A DNA stretch of 64,000 bases from Kitasatospora phosalacinea (lineage in GTDB: Bacteria; Actinomycetota; Actinomycetes; Streptomycetales; Streptomycetaceae): contig NZ_BSSA01000039.1 in NCBI RefSeq assembly GCF_030268885.1, forward strand, positions 1-64,000. Direction: 5' to 3'. Both the position numbers and the translations under genes were made by a program. Position 1 is the first letter of the stretch. The number at the start of each line of letters is the position of its first letter. The notes under the pieces are model-generated. The model did no database searches and was not told the origin of the DNA. It worked only from the letters and a program-made list of their open reading frames with translations. Positions 35,997 to 45,122 of this stretch are shown here, in pieces.

Positions 35997-37841
35997 ATGT
36001 CCCACACCGCCCAACAGCCGCAGTCCGACACCGAGCCCCCGGATACCGGGGCGGCCGGGGAACGGCACCGGTTGAGTGCGTTCGGCGGCCTGGCCGCCCT
36101 GTCGCTGGACGCGATGGCCTCGGTGGCGTACGGCCCCGAGGCCGTCGTGCTGGTGCTGGCCGCGGCCGGTTCCCACGGGCTGGGCTTCACGTTGCCGGTG
36201 ACGGTGGCGATCGCGGTGCTGCTGGCCGTGCTGGTCGCCTCGTACCGGCAGGTGATCGCCGCGTTCCCGGACGGCGGCGGCTCGTACGCGGTCGCCAAGG
36301 CGCACCTGGGCCGGCGGACCGCGCTGACGGCGGCGGCCTCGCTGGTGATCGACTACGTGCTGAACGTGGCGGTGTCGGTGACCGCCGGCGTGGCCGCGCT
36401 GACCTCCGCCTTCCCCGGGCTGTACGGCGACCGGGTGTGGCTCTGCCTGGGGGTGCTGGCGCTGGTGACCGCGGTGAACCTGCGGGGCGTCGCCGAGTCG
36501 GCCCGGTGGTTCACCGCGCCGACCGCGGTGTTCGTGGCCTCGATCCTGGCGATCGTGGTGGTGGGCCTGTTCCGGGACGTCCCGGCCTCGACCGTGGCCG
36601 CCGCCGGGCACGCCTCGGTCCTGGCCGGCACCACCACCACCGTGGGCGCGCTGCTGCTGGTCAAGGCCTTCGCGTCGGGCTGCTCCGCGCTGACCGGCGT
36701 GGAGGCCGTCGCCAACGCGGTGCCCGCCTTCCGCACGCCGGGCGTCCGGCGGGCGCAGCGTACGGAGGCGGCGCTCGGCGCGCTGCTCGGCGTGATGCTG
36801 GTCGGCCTCGCGGTGCTGATCGGCCGCTTCCACCTCCAGCCGGTGGAGGGCGTGACCGTGCTGGCCCAGCTCGCGGACGCCTCGCTCGGCCACGGCTCCG
36901 GCTTCTACCTGGTGCAGTTCGCCACCGTCGTGCTGCTGGCGCTGGCCGCCAACACCTCCTTCGGCGGACTGCCGGTGCTGCTGCACCTGCTCGCCCGGGA
37001 CAACCACCTGCCGCACGTCTTCGCCCTGCGCGCCGACCGGCAGGTGCACCGGCACGGCGTGCTGTTCCTCGCGGCGGTCTCGGCCGCCCTGCTGGTCGCC
37101 TCCGGCGGCGACGTGAACAGCCTCGTGCCGCTGTTCGCGATCGGCGTGTTCGTCGGCTTCACCATCTGCCAGATCGGCATGGTCCGGCACTGGCGGCTGA
37201 TACGAGGGCCCCGCTGGCAGGGCAGGGCGACGCTCAACGGCTTCGGCGCGCTGCTCACCGGCGTCTCCACCCTGGTGGTCACCGGGACCAAGTTCACCGA
37301 GGGCGCCTGGGGCATCTGCCTGGTCCTGCCGCTGCTGGTCCTCCTGTTCGAGCTGGTCCACCACGCCTACGCCCGGATCGGAAACCGCCTGGAACTCGGC
37401 CGGATCCCGGGCCCGCTCACCCCGCAGCACTCCCTGGTGATCGTCCCGGTTCACGCCATCACCCGGCTCACCCGGGAGGCCCTGTCCACCGCCCTCTCCC
37501 TCGGCGACGAGGTCCAAGCGGTCACCGTCGTGCACATCGCCCCGGATCCCGAGGACCGGGCCGCCGCCGAGGCACTGCGCCGCGACTGGGAGCTCTGGCG
37601 GCCCGGCGTCGAGCTGGTCGAGATCACCGACGGCCACCGGCGGCTGGGCCAGCCCCTCGCCGGGTACGTCAACGCCCTGGCGGCCGCGCGTGCCTACGAC
37701 CGGATCACTGTCCTGATCCCCGAGACCGAACCCCGCCACGTGTGGCAGCGGGCCCTGCAGAACCAGCGCGGCGCGGTGATCGACCGGGCGCTGCGCCGCC
37801 GCACCGACGCGGTGGTCTGCCGGTTGCGGATGAGGACCTGA
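35997..37841 (+). CDS. KimA-like APC-family permease 1 (probable potassium uptake)
   Basis: This 614-aa protein has about twelve TM segments of the APC superfamily. Conserved blocks are AALSLDAMASVAYGPEAV, ASYRQVIAAFPDGGGSY and NVAVSVTAGV. It continues into a soluble C-terminal region with a USP-like look (LVIVPVHAITRLTREALSTALSLGDEVQAVTVVH). This arrangement matches KimA (YdaO) of Bacillus, a high-affinity K+/H+ symporter controlled by c-di-AMP. GGAGGT lies nine bases before ATG 35997. Neighbours are all potassium genes. I looked for a ydaO-type riboswitch upstream and saw none. An amino-acid substrate cannot be excluded. Confidence 0.8.
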   Translation: MSHTAQQPQSDTEPPDTGAAGERHRLSAFGGLAALSLDAMASVAYGPEAVVLVLAAAGSHGLGFTLPVTVAIAVLLAVLVASYRQVIAAFPDGGGSYAVAKAHLGRRTALTAAASLVIDYVLNVAVSVTAGVAALTSAFPGLYGDRVWLCLGVLALVTAVNLRGVAESARWFTAPTAVFVASILAIVVVGLFRDVPASTVAAAGHASVLAGTTTTVGALLLVKAFASGCSALTGVEAVANAVPAFRTPGVRRAQRTEAALGALLGVMLVGLAVLIGRFHLQPVEGVTVLAQLADASLGHGSGFYLVQFATVVLLALAANTSFGGLPVLLHLLARDNHLPHVFALRADRQVHRHGVLFLAAVSAALLVASGGDVNSLVPLFAIGVFVGFTICQIGMVRHWRLIRGPRWQGRATLNGFGALLTGVSTLVVTGTKFTEGAWGICLVLPLLVLLFELVHHAYARIGNRLELGRIPGPLTPQHSLVIVPVHAITRLTREALSTALSLGDEVQAVTVVHIAPDPEDRAAAEALRRDWELWRPGVELVEITDGHRRLGQPLAGYVNALAAARAYDRITVLIPETEPRHVWQRALQNQRGAVIDRALRRRTDAVVCRLRMRT

Positions 37842-38048
37842 GTGCGGTCGGCTCGTGCGAATAGTCCGAATTGTTCGTTCGGGCTGGATAAATTGACGAT
37901 TCCTTAACGCCCTCCTCGATGCCCCGAGCTGGCCTGTCGACGATCTTCCAGGCATCTTCTGACCTGCGGAAACGTAGAGAAACGGGACGTGTGGACGTGT
38001 GCTGGCGCACCGGTTCCCCCCACGTCGGCGGCCCCTACTCTCGCTTAC

Positions 38049-40082
38049 GTGTTCAACGTGCCCCAGGCGCTCAAGCGCCTCGTGATCGGCCGCGCCATGC
38101 GCAGCGAAGAGCTCGGCGAGACGCTGCTGCCCAAACGGCTGGCGCTGCCGATCTTCGCCTCCGACCCGCTCTCCTCGGTGGCGTACGCGACCGGCGAGAT
38201 CCTGCTGGTGCTGACCGTGGGCGGCACCGCCTTCCTGTACCTGACGCCGTGGATCGCGGCGGGCGTCGTCGCGCTGATGGCGGTCGTGGTGATGTCCTAC
38301 CGGCAGGTCGTGCACGCCTACCCCTCCGGCGGCGGCTCGTACGAGGTGGTGTCCAAGAACCTCGGCGCCAACTCCGGCCTCGTGGTGGCGGCCTCGCTGC
38401 TGGTCGACTACGTGATGACGGTGGCGGTCTCGGTCGCCTCGGGCGTGGACAACATCATCTCGGCGTTCGGCGGTCTCGCGGACCACCGGGTCGCGCTGGC
38501 GCTGGCCTTCGTGGTCCTGCTGGCGGCGATGAACCTGCGCGGGGTCCGGGAGTCCGGGAAGGCGTTCGCCGCGCCCACGTACCTGTTCATCGGCGGCATC
38601 CTGCTGATGGTGGTCACCGGCCTGGTGCGGGTGGTCTTCGGCGACAACCCGCAGGCCCCGACCGCCGCCTTCGGCGTCAACCCGGAAGACGGCAAGGACA
38701 CCCTGCAGGGTCTGGGCCTGCTGCTCCTTGGCCTGCGCGCGTTCGCCTCCGGCTGCACCGCGCTGACCGGCGTCGAGGCGATCTCCAACGGTGTGCCGGC
38801 CTTCCGCACACCGAAGGCGAAGAACGCCGCGGCCACCATGGCCGTCATGGGCATCACCGCGGTGGTGATGTTCGTCGGCGTCACCGTGCTGGCCCTGACC
38901 TCGCACGTGCACTACGTCGAGAACGCCTGCCAACTCGTCGGCATCACCGGTGACTGCAGCAGCTACACCCAGCAGACCGTGATCGCCCAGCTCGCCTCGA
39001 CCTTCCTCGGCGGCGACACCAGCGTCCTGTTCTACTTCATCCAGGCCGTGACCGCGCTGGTGCTGATCCTGGCCGCGAACACCGCGTTCAACGGCTTTCC
39101 GTTGCTGGCCTCGATCCTGGCCGAACACCGCTACCTGCCCCGGCAGATGCACACCCGCGGCGACCGGCTGGCCTTCTCCAACGGCATCATCGCCCTGGCG
39201 GTGGTGGCGGGCGGGCTGCTGTGGTTCTACCGGGCGGACGTCACCAGCCTGATCCACCTGTACATCCTGGGCGTGTTCACCTCCTTCACGCTCTCCCAGA
39301 TCGGCATGGTCCGGCACTGGAACCGCACGCTCGCCACCGAGAGCGACCCGGCGGTGCGCGGCGCCGCCCAGCGCTCCCGGATCATCAACGGACTCGGCGC
39401 GGTCACCACCGCGCTGGTGCTGGTCATCGTGCTGATCACCAAGTTCACGCAGGGAGCGTGGCTGGCGGTGGTCGCCGCCGTGCTGCTGTGGCTGATGATG
39501 CGCGGCATCCGCCGGCACTACGACGCCGTCGCGGCGGAGCTGGCCGTCGAGGATCCGCGCGAGGAGTCGGCCAAGCCCTCCCAGGTGCACGGCGTGGTGC
39601 TCGTCTCCAAGCTCCACAAGGCCACCCTGCGCGCCCTCGGCTACGCCCAGGCGCTCAGCCCGGACACCCTGGAGGCTCTCACCGTCGCCGTCGAGAACGA
39701 CGCCACCGACGAGTTGAAGGCCCAGTGGGACGCCTACGGGATCGAGGTCCCGCTGAAGGTCCTCGACTCGCCGTACCGCGAGATCACCAAGCCCGTCGTG
39801 CAGTACGTGCGCGAGTACCGGCGCTCCTCGCCGCGCGAGGCGGTCGCGGTGTTCATCCCCGAGTACGTGGTCGGCCACTGGTGGGAGCACCTGCTGCACA
39901 ACCAGTCCGCGCTGTGGCTGAAGTCCCGGCTACTGTTCACCCCGGGCGTGATGGTCATCTCGGTGCCGTGGCAGCTGGCCTCCGCACCGCGCGCCGACCG
40001 TCCGGCCGGCCGGGCCCCGGGCGCCGTGCGCCGGGGCGAGCCCGCACCGGTCAAGGGCGCGCCCGAACCGCAGAGGACCTGA
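38049..40082 (+). CDS. KimA-like APC-family permease 2 (probable potassium uptake)
   Basis: This 677-aa relative of the preceding permease has the more canonical KimA N-terminus (RLVIGRAMRSEELGETLLPKR, FASDPLSSVAYATGEILLVL, SYRQVVHAYPSGGGSYEVV), about twelve TM segments and a cytosolic C-terminal USP-like domain (HGVVLVSKLHKATLRALGYAQAL). I chose GTG 38049: it directly precedes the conserved block, no Shine-Dalgarno is present, and a TACTCT -10 hexamer (38036-38041) lies seven bases upstream, suggesting a leaderless mRNA. An upstream in-frame start at 37989 would add 20 unlikely residues. It has its own terminator at 40092. It is a separate unit from permease 1. Confidence 0.82.
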   Translation: MFNVPQALKRLVIGRAMRSEELGETLLPKRLALPIFASDPLSSVAYATGEILLVLTVGGTAFLYLTPWIAAGVVALMAVVVMSYRQVVHAYPSGGGSYEVVSKNLGANSGLVVAASLLVDYVMTVAVSVASGVDNIISAFGGLADHRVALALAFVVLLAAMNLRGVRESGKAFAAPTYLFIGGILLMVVTGLVRVVFGDNPQAPTAAFGVNPEDGKDTLQGLGLLLLGLRAFASGCTALTGVEAISNGVPAFRTPKAKNAAATMAVMGITAVVMFVGVTVLALTSHVHYVENACQLVGITGDCSSYTQQTVIAQLASTFLGGDTSVLFYFIQAVTALVLILAANTAFNGFPLLASILAEHRYLPRQMHTRGDRLAFSNGIIALAVVAGGLLWFYRADVTSLIHLYILGVFTSFTLSQIGMVRHWNRTLATESDPAVRGAAQRSRIINGLGAVTTALVLVIVLITKFTQGAWLAVVAAVLLWLMMRGIRRHYDAVAAELAVEDPREESAKPSQVHGVVLVSKLHKATLRALGYAQALSPDTLEALTVAVENDATDELKAQWDAYGIEVPLKVLDSPYREITKPVVQYVREYRRSSPREAVAVFIPEYVVGHWWEHLLHNQSALWLKSRLLFTPGVMVISVPWQLASAPRADRPAGRAPGAVRRGEPAPVKGAPEPQRT

Positions 40083-40091
40083 CGCCGGTTC

Positions 40092-40128
40092 CCGGTGCCC
40101 CGGACAGCCCCGCTGTCCGGGGCACCGG
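40092..40128 (+). terminator. Strong hairpin terminator after KimA-like gene 2
   Basis: A perfect 16-bp stem (CCGGTGCCCCGGACAG 40092-40107, complement 40113-40128) with loop CCCCG lies ten bases after the stop codon. Confidence 0.8.
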
Positions 40129-40168
40129 CACGTTCCGGCCGGGTCCGGGTCTCGGCCGCATGACGCGG

Positions 40169-40207
40169 GCGTCAAGGCCGCGTCAATGTTGCCCGTTCAC
40201 CCGTATG
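40169..40207 (+). promoter_or_regulatory. 11-bp-phased GCGTCAA repeats upstream of kdp operon
   Basis: GCGTCAA occurs at 40169-40175 and 40180-40186, exactly 11 bp apart, and CCGTATG follows at 40201. The spacing suits binding by an OmpR-family regulator such as KdpE, encoded downstream at 47699. The same first-repeat-to-CCGTATG distance (32 bp) occurs at 35889. Confidence 0.5.
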
Positions 40208-40343
40208 GAGGGCGTCAGGGAGCCGGGAACGGCGCTGACCGGCTGGTTTGCTGCTCTCGCCGGTCCTTCACCGGCCCCGCCCGGAGCGTCCGCGGACCTC
40301 CGGCGGTGACAGCCCCCTTCGACCAGTTGGTGGAGCGATAGCC

Positions 40344-40427
40344 ATGCTCGATCTCGTCTTCGTCGGTGTCACGGTCGCCGTGTTCGCCGTCATCGCCCTC
40401 ATCGCGAAGGGGGTCGAGAAGCTGTGA
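40344..40427 (+). CDS. 27-aa membrane micropeptide preceding kdpF
   Basis: This very short gene encodes a single hydrophobic helix (LDLVFVGVTVAVFAVIALIA) with a charged KGVEKL end. GGAG lies eight bases before the ATG. Its stop overlaps the GTG of kdpF (GTGA), so it is translated coupled with the kdp operon. Size and shape resemble KdpF, which stabilises the KdpABC complex, but the sequence differs. It may be an additional small subunit of actinobacterial Kdp pumps. Confidence 0.65.
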   Translation: MLDLVFVGVTVAVFAVIALIAKGVEKL

Positions 40428-40513
40428 GCGCCGAGCACGTCGCAGGTCTCATCGTCGCCGTCGCACTCGTCGGCTACCTCGTCGTCGCGCTGATCTACCC
40501 GGAGAAGTTCTGA
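40424..40513 (+). CDS. kdpF: KdpF, small stabilising subunit of K+-ATPase
   Basis: This 29-aa single-span peptide has the characteristic end VGYLVVALIYPEKF. KdpF associates with KdpA and stabilises the Kdp complex in the membrane. The GTG start overlaps the stop of the 27-aa peptide gene, and kdpA begins two bases after its stop. Confidence 0.85.
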   Translation: MSAEHVAGLIVAVALVGYLVVALIYPEKF

Positions 40514-40515
40514 CC

Positions 40516-42177
40516 ATGAGCTCCACTCTCGCAGGGTGGCTGCAGGCACTCGCCCTCGTCGGCGCGCTGGCCCTCTGCTACCGCCCCCTGGGCGACTACA
40601 TCGCCCACCTCCTCACCTCCGCCAAGCACCTCAGAGCCGAGCGCGGTCTCTACAAACTGGTCGGCGTCGACGGTGACGCCGACCAGCGCTGGCCGGTGTA
40701 CCTGCGCTCGGTGCTGGCCTTCTCCGCCCTGTCGATCCTCTTCCTGTACGGGCTGATCCGCCTGCAGACCCACCTGCTGCTGAGCCTGGGCGTGCCCGAG
40801 ATGGAAGCGCACCAGGCGTGGAACACCGCGGTCTCCTTCACCACCAACACCAACTGGCAGTCCTACTCCGGTGAGTCGGCGATGGGCCACCTGGTGCAGA
40901 TGGCCGGTCTCGCGGTGCAGAACTTCGTCTCGGCGGCGGTCGGCATCGCGGTGGTCGCGGCGCTGATCCGCGGCTTCACCCGCCACCGCACCGACCGGGT
41001 CGGCAACTTCTGGGTCGACCTGACCCGGATCTGCCTGCGCCTGCTGCTGCCGCTGTCGATCCTCTTCGCCCTCGTGCTGGTCGCCAACGGCGTGGTCCAG
41101 AACTTCCACGGCTTCCACGACCTCGCCACCCTCGGCGGTGACACCCAGTCGATCCCCGGCGGGCCGGTGGCCTCCCAGGAGGTCATCAAGGAGCTCGGCA
41201 CCAACGGCGGCGGCTTCTTCAACGCCAACTCGGCGCACCCGTTCGAGAACCCGAACGGCTTCACCAACTGGCTGGAGGTCTTCCTGCTGCTGGTGATCTC
41301 CTTCTCGCTGCCCCGCACCTTCGGCAAGATGGTCGGCGACCACCGCCAGGGCTACGCGATCGTCGCCGTGATGGGCCTGTTCTGGGTCGCCTCCGCGGCG
41401 CTGATCACCTTCTCCGAGCACCAGCACGCCGGCACCGCCCTGCAGGCCGCCGGTGGCGCGATGGAGGGCAAGGAGCAGCGCTTCGGTATCGCGGCCAGCT
41501 CCCTGTTCGCCGCGTCGACGACACTGACCTCGACCGGTGCGGTGGACTCCTTCCACGACTCGTACTCCGCCTTCGGCGGCGGCCTCACGATCTTCAACAT
41601 GATGCTGGGCGAGATCGCACCCGGCGGCACCGGCTCCGGCCTGTACGGCATGCTGATCCTCGCGATCGTCGCCGTCTTCGTGGCCGGCCTGATGGTCGGC
41701 CGCACCCCCGAGTACCTGGGCAAGAAGCTCGGCGGGCGGGAGATGAAGTTCGCCTCCCTCTACATCCTCACCACCCCCGCCCTGGTGCTGATCGGCACCG
41801 GTATCGCCATGGCGCTGCCGGGCGAGCGCGCCGGGATGCTGAACTCCGGAGCGCACGGCTTCTCCGAGGTGCTGTACGCGTTCACCTCCGCGAGCAACAA
41901 CAACGGCTCGGCGTTCGCCGGAATCACCGTCAACACGCCCTGGTACGACACCGCGCTCGGCCTGTGCATGGCCTTCGGCCGGTTCCTGCCGATGGTGTTC
42001 GTCCTGGCCCTGGCGGGTTCGCTCGCCCAGCAGCAGCCGGTCCCCGCGAGCGCGGGCACGCTGCCCACCCACAAGCCCCTGTTCGTCGGCCTGCTGTCGA
42101 GCGTCGTCCTGATCGTCGTCGGCCTCACCTACTTCCCGGCCCTCGCTCTCGGGCCGATCGCGGAAGGTCTCCACTGA
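40516..42177 (+). CDS. kdpA: KdpA, K+-binding and translocating subunit
   Basis: This 553-aa membrane protein is the channel-like subunit of the high-affinity Kdp ATPase, with about ten TM segments. The four selectivity-filter loops are visible: TTNTNWQSYSGE, TNGGGFFNANSAHP, TSTGAVDSFHD and NNNGSAFAG. Its stop overlaps the kdpB start (TGATG). Length is normal. Confidence 0.97.
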   Translation: MSSTLAGWLQALALVGALALCYRPLGDYIAHLLTSAKHLRAERGLYKLVGVDGDADQRWPVYLRSVLAFSALSILFLYGLIRLQTHLLLSLGVPEMEAHQAWNTAVSFTTNTNWQSYSGESAMGHLVQMAGLAVQNFVSAAVGIAVVAALIRGFTRHRTDRVGNFWVDLTRICLRLLLPLSILFALVLVANGVVQNFHGFHDLATLGGDTQSIPGGPVASQEVIKELGTNGGGFFNANSAHPFENPNGFTNWLEVFLLLVISFSLPRTFGKMVGDHRQGYAIVAVMGLFWVASAALITFSEHQHAGTALQAAGGAMEGKEQRFGIAASSLFAASTTLTSTGAVDSFHDSYSAFGGGLTIFNMMLGEIAPGGTGSGLYGMLILAIVAVFVAGLMVGRTPEYLGKKLGGREMKFASLYILTTPALVLIGTGIAMALPGERAGMLNSGAHGFSEVLYAFTSASNNNGSAFAGITVNTPWYDTALGLCMAFGRFLPMVFVLALAGSLAQQQPVPASAGTLPTHKPLFVGLLSSVVLIVVGLTYFPALALGPIAEGLH

Positions 42178-44282
42178 TGTCCAGCACCCTTACCCCCGCA
42201 CCGGCCGTGCAGGGCAACACGTCGCACAGAGTGCAGTCCGGTCTGCTCGACCCGAAGCTGATCGCCAAGTCCCTGCCCGACGCGGTGAAGAAGCTCGACC
42301 CCCGCGTCATGGTGAAGAACCCGGTCATGTTCGTGGTCGAGGTCGGCTCGGTCGTCACCACGATCTCGGCCATCGCTTCGCCTTCGGTGTTCGCCTGGTC
42401 GATCACCGTCTGGCTGTGGCTCACGACGGTCTTCGCCAACCTCGCCGAGGCCGTCGCCGAGGGCCGCGGCAAGGCCCAGGCCGACACCCTGCGCAAGACC
42501 AAGACCGAATCCGTCGCCCGACGCCTCACCAACTGGCCCGCCTCGCAGGCCGAGGAAGAGGTGCCCGGTACCGCACTGCGGCTTGGTGACCACGTCGTCG
42601 TGGAGGCCGGACAGACCATCCCCGGTGACGGCGACGTCGTCGAGGGCGTCGCGTCCGTCGACGAGTCGGCGATCACCGGCGAGTCCGCGCCGGTCATCCG
42701 CGAATCGGGCGGCGACCGTTCCGCGGTGACCGGCGGCACGAAGGTCCTGTCGGACCGGATCGTGGTGAAGATCGCCTCCGAGCCTGGCAAGTCGTTCATC
42801 GACCGGATGATCGCCCTGGTGGAGGGCGCCGCGCGGCAGAAGACGCCCAACGAGATCGCGCTGAACATCCTGCTGGCCTCGCTGACGATCGTGTTCCTGG
42901 TCGCCGTGGTGACCCTGCAGCCGATGGCCACCTACGCGGGCGCGCCGCAGTCGATGATCGTGCTGGTAGCGCTGATCGTGGCGCTGATCCCGACCACCAT
43001 CGGCGCGTTGCTCTCCGCGATCGGCATCGCGGGCATGGACCGCCTGGTGCAGCGCAACGTGCTCGCCATGTCGGGCCGCGCGGTCGAGGCGGCGGGCGAC
43101 GTCGACACGCTGCTGCTCGACAAGACCGGCACCATCACCCTCGGCAACCGGCAGGCCGCCGAGTTCCAGCCCGCCGAGGGCGTCACCGCGGATGAGCTGG
43201 CCGGCGCCGCGCAGCTCTCCTCGCTCGCGGACGAGACACCCGAGGGGCGCTCGATCGTCGTCCTGGCGAAGACCGGGTACGGTCTGCGCGAGCGTGCGCA
43301 GGGCGAGTTGGCACACGCCACCTGGGTGCCGTTCACCGCGCAGACCCGGATGTCGGGCGTCGACCTGGACGAGGCCGAGGGCCTGCACCAGGTGCGCAAG
43401 GGTGCGGCAGGGTCGGTGTCCCGCTGGGTGACGGACAACGGCGGCAGCGTCGGTGCGGACGTGGCGCAACTGGTGGACGGCATCTCGGCCGCAGGTGGCA
43501 CTCCGCTGGTCGTCGCCGAGAAGAACGGCTCCGCTCCGGCCAAGGTCCTCGGTGTCATCTACCTCAAGGACGTGGTCAAGGAAGGCATGCGCGAACGCTT
43601 CGACGAACTGCGGCGCATGGGCATCAGGACCGTCATGATCACCGGCGACAACCCGCTGACCGCCCGGGCCATCGCCGAGGAGGCGGGCGTCGACGACTTC
43701 CTCGCCGAGGCCACCCCCGAGGACAAGATGGCGCTGATCAAGCAGGAGCAGGCGGGCGGCAAGCTGGTCGCGATGACCGGCGACGGCACCAACGACGCCC
43801 CGGCGCTCGCCCAGGCCGACGTGGGCGTGGCGATGAACACCGGCACCATGGCGGCCAAGGAGGCCGGGAACATGGTCGACCTGGACTCCAACCCCACCAA
43901 GCTGATCGAGATCGTCGAGATCGGCAAGCAACTGCTGATCACCCGGGGCGCGTTGACCACCTTCTCGATCGCCAACGACGTCGCCAAGTACTTCGCGATC
44001 ATCCCGGCGATGTTCGCGGGGGTGTACCCGGGCCTGCGCCACCTCAACGTCATGGGCCTGCACAGCCCGACCTCCGCGATCACCTCGGCGATCGTCTTCA
44101 ACGCCCTGGTCATCGTCGGCCTCATCCCGCTCGCCCTGCGCGGCGTCAAGTACCGCCCCAGCGACGCGAGTTCGCTGCTGGCCCGGAACATCGGCATCTA
44201 CGGGATCGGCGGCCTGATCGTGCCCTTCGTCGGCATCAAGGCGATCGACCTGCTCGTCCAGTTCGTCCCCGGCCTGAGCTGA
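42177..44282 (+). CDS. kdpB: KdpB, P-type ATPase catalytic subunit
   Basis: This 701-aa P-type ATPase energises K+ import. It has the actuator motif TGES, the phosphorylation motif DKTGT (Asp315), the nucleotide-binding domain, the hinge TGDGTNDAPALAQADVGVAMNTGT, and KEAGNMVDLDSNPTKL. The Ser of the ITGESAP region and the overall layout are normal. Its ATG shares a base with the kdpA stop. Confidence 0.97.
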   Translation: MSSTLTPAPAVQGNTSHRVQSGLLDPKLIAKSLPDAVKKLDPRVMVKNPVMFVVEVGSVVTTISAIASPSVFAWSITVWLWLTTVFANLAEAVAEGRGKAQADTLRKTKTESVARRLTNWPASQAEEEVPGTALRLGDHVVVEAGQTIPGDGDVVEGVASVDESAITGESAPVIRESGGDRSAVTGGTKVLSDRIVVKIASEPGKSFIDRMIALVEGAARQKTPNEIALNILLASLTIVFLVAVVTLQPMATYAGAPQSMIVLVALIVALIPTTIGALLSAIGIAGMDRLVQRNVLAMSGRAVEAAGDVDTLLLDKTGTITLGNRQAAEFQPAEGVTADELAGAAQLSSLADETPEGRSIVVLAKTGYGLRERAQGELAHATWVPFTAQTRMSGVDLDEAEGLHQVRKGAAGSVSRWVTDNGGSVGADVAQLVDGISAAGGTPLVVAEKNGSAPAKVLGVIYLKDVVKEGMRERFDELRRMGIRTVMITGDNPLTARAIAEEAGVDDFLAEATPEDKMALIKQEQAGGKLVAMTGDGTNDAPALAQADVGVAMNTGTMAAKEAGNMVDLDSNPTKLIEIVEIGKQLLITRGALTTFSIANDVAKYFAIIPAMFAGVYPGLRHLNVMGLHSPTSAITSAIVFNALVIVGLIPLALRGVKYRPSDASSLLARNIGIYGIGGLIVPFVGIKAIDLLVQFVPGLS

Positions 44283-44298
44283 GAGAGGCCAGAACCCC

Positions 44299-44916
44299 GT
44301 GCCCACTTTTCTGCGCACCCACCTCACCGCACTGCGGATGCTGCTGGCGATGACCGTGATTCTCGGCCTCGCCTACCCGCTGCTGGTCACCGGCATCAGC
44401 CAGGTCGCCTTCGCCGACAAGGCCAACGGCTCGATCGTGAAGACCGACGGCAAGGAAATCGGCTCCAGCCTCCTCGGTCAGAACTACAACCTCCCGAAGA
44501 AGGATCCGAACAACGCCGACGAACAGGCCCAGCCGGACCCGAAGTTCTTCCAGCCGCGCTTCTCCGCCGGCAGCTACGACCCGAAGGCCTCCGGCGCCTC
44601 CAACCTCGGCCCCAACGACGAGAAGCTGACCCGGACGATCCAGGACCGCCGCGCCGCGATCGCCGCCTTCGACGGCGTCGACCCGGCCAGCGTCCCGGTG
44701 GACGCGGTTACCGCCTCCGGCTCCGGACTCGACCCGCACATCTCCGTCGCCTACGCCAAGGAACAGGTCTCCAGGGTCGCCAAGGAGCGCGGCCTGTCCG
44801 CCGACACGCTGAACCACCTGATCGACACGTACACCGAGGGTCGCTCACTCGGCTTCCTCGGCCAGGACGGCGTCAACGTCGTCCTGCTGAACAAGGCGAT
44901 CAGCGAGCAGAAGTGA
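44299..44916 (+). CDS. kdpC: KdpC, K+-ATPase assembly subunit
   Basis: This 205-aa single-span protein assists KdpB in ATP binding and complex assembly. Features are the N-terminal TM (MLLAMTVILGLAYPLLVTGI), SSLLGQNY, FQPRFSAG, and the conserved DAVTASGSGLDPHISVAYA. The GTG start follows kdpB by 16 bases with a GAGAGAGG ribosome site. Length is typical. Confidence 0.96.
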   Translation: MPTFLRTHLTALRMLLAMTVILGLAYPLLVTGISQVAFADKANGSIVKTDGKEIGSSLLGQNYNLPKKDPNNADEQAQPDPKFFQPRFSAGSYDPKASGASNLGPNDEKLTRTIQDRRAAIAAFDGVDPASVPVDAVTASGSGLDPHISVAYAKEQVSRVAKERGLSADTLNHLIDTYTEGRSLGFLGQDGVNVVLLNKAISEQK

Positions 44917-44963
44917 CGATGTTCGGCGGAGCCGAGGGGATGCCCCGGACGACCGGCTGGTGA

Positions 44964-45011
44964 CAGGCCGACCCGGGCGAGGGGAGTGGATCCCGCGCCC
45001 GGGTCGGCCTG
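44964..45011 (+). terminator. Long hairpin between kdpC and kdpD
   Basis: CAGGCCGACCCGGGCG at 44964-44979 pairs perfectly with 44996-45011 (16 bp, 16-base loop). It would terminate or attenuate kdpFABC transcription before kdpDE, or act as an mRNA-stability element. Confidence 0.65.
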
Positions 45012-45122
45012 CCACGTTCGCCACCACAGCCGGCAGCCGCCCAGCGGAACAACTCGATCCGAGCAGTCGCTGTCGCCGACAGCCCCCTCCCCGGCCGCTT
45101 TCGTACGGAAAGAGCAGCGCCC

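Noticed and set aside
37842..38048. ydaO-type c-di-AMP riboswitch before KimA-like gene 2
   Set aside because: I looked for the conserved GC-rich core segments and did not find them; a leaderless promoter explains the start better.
35913..39899. 1328-codon open frame on the minus strand opposite the two KimA-like genes
   Set aside because: Composition is His/Arg/Gln/Asp-rich shadow sequence with no domain; the plus-strand permeases are unambiguous.
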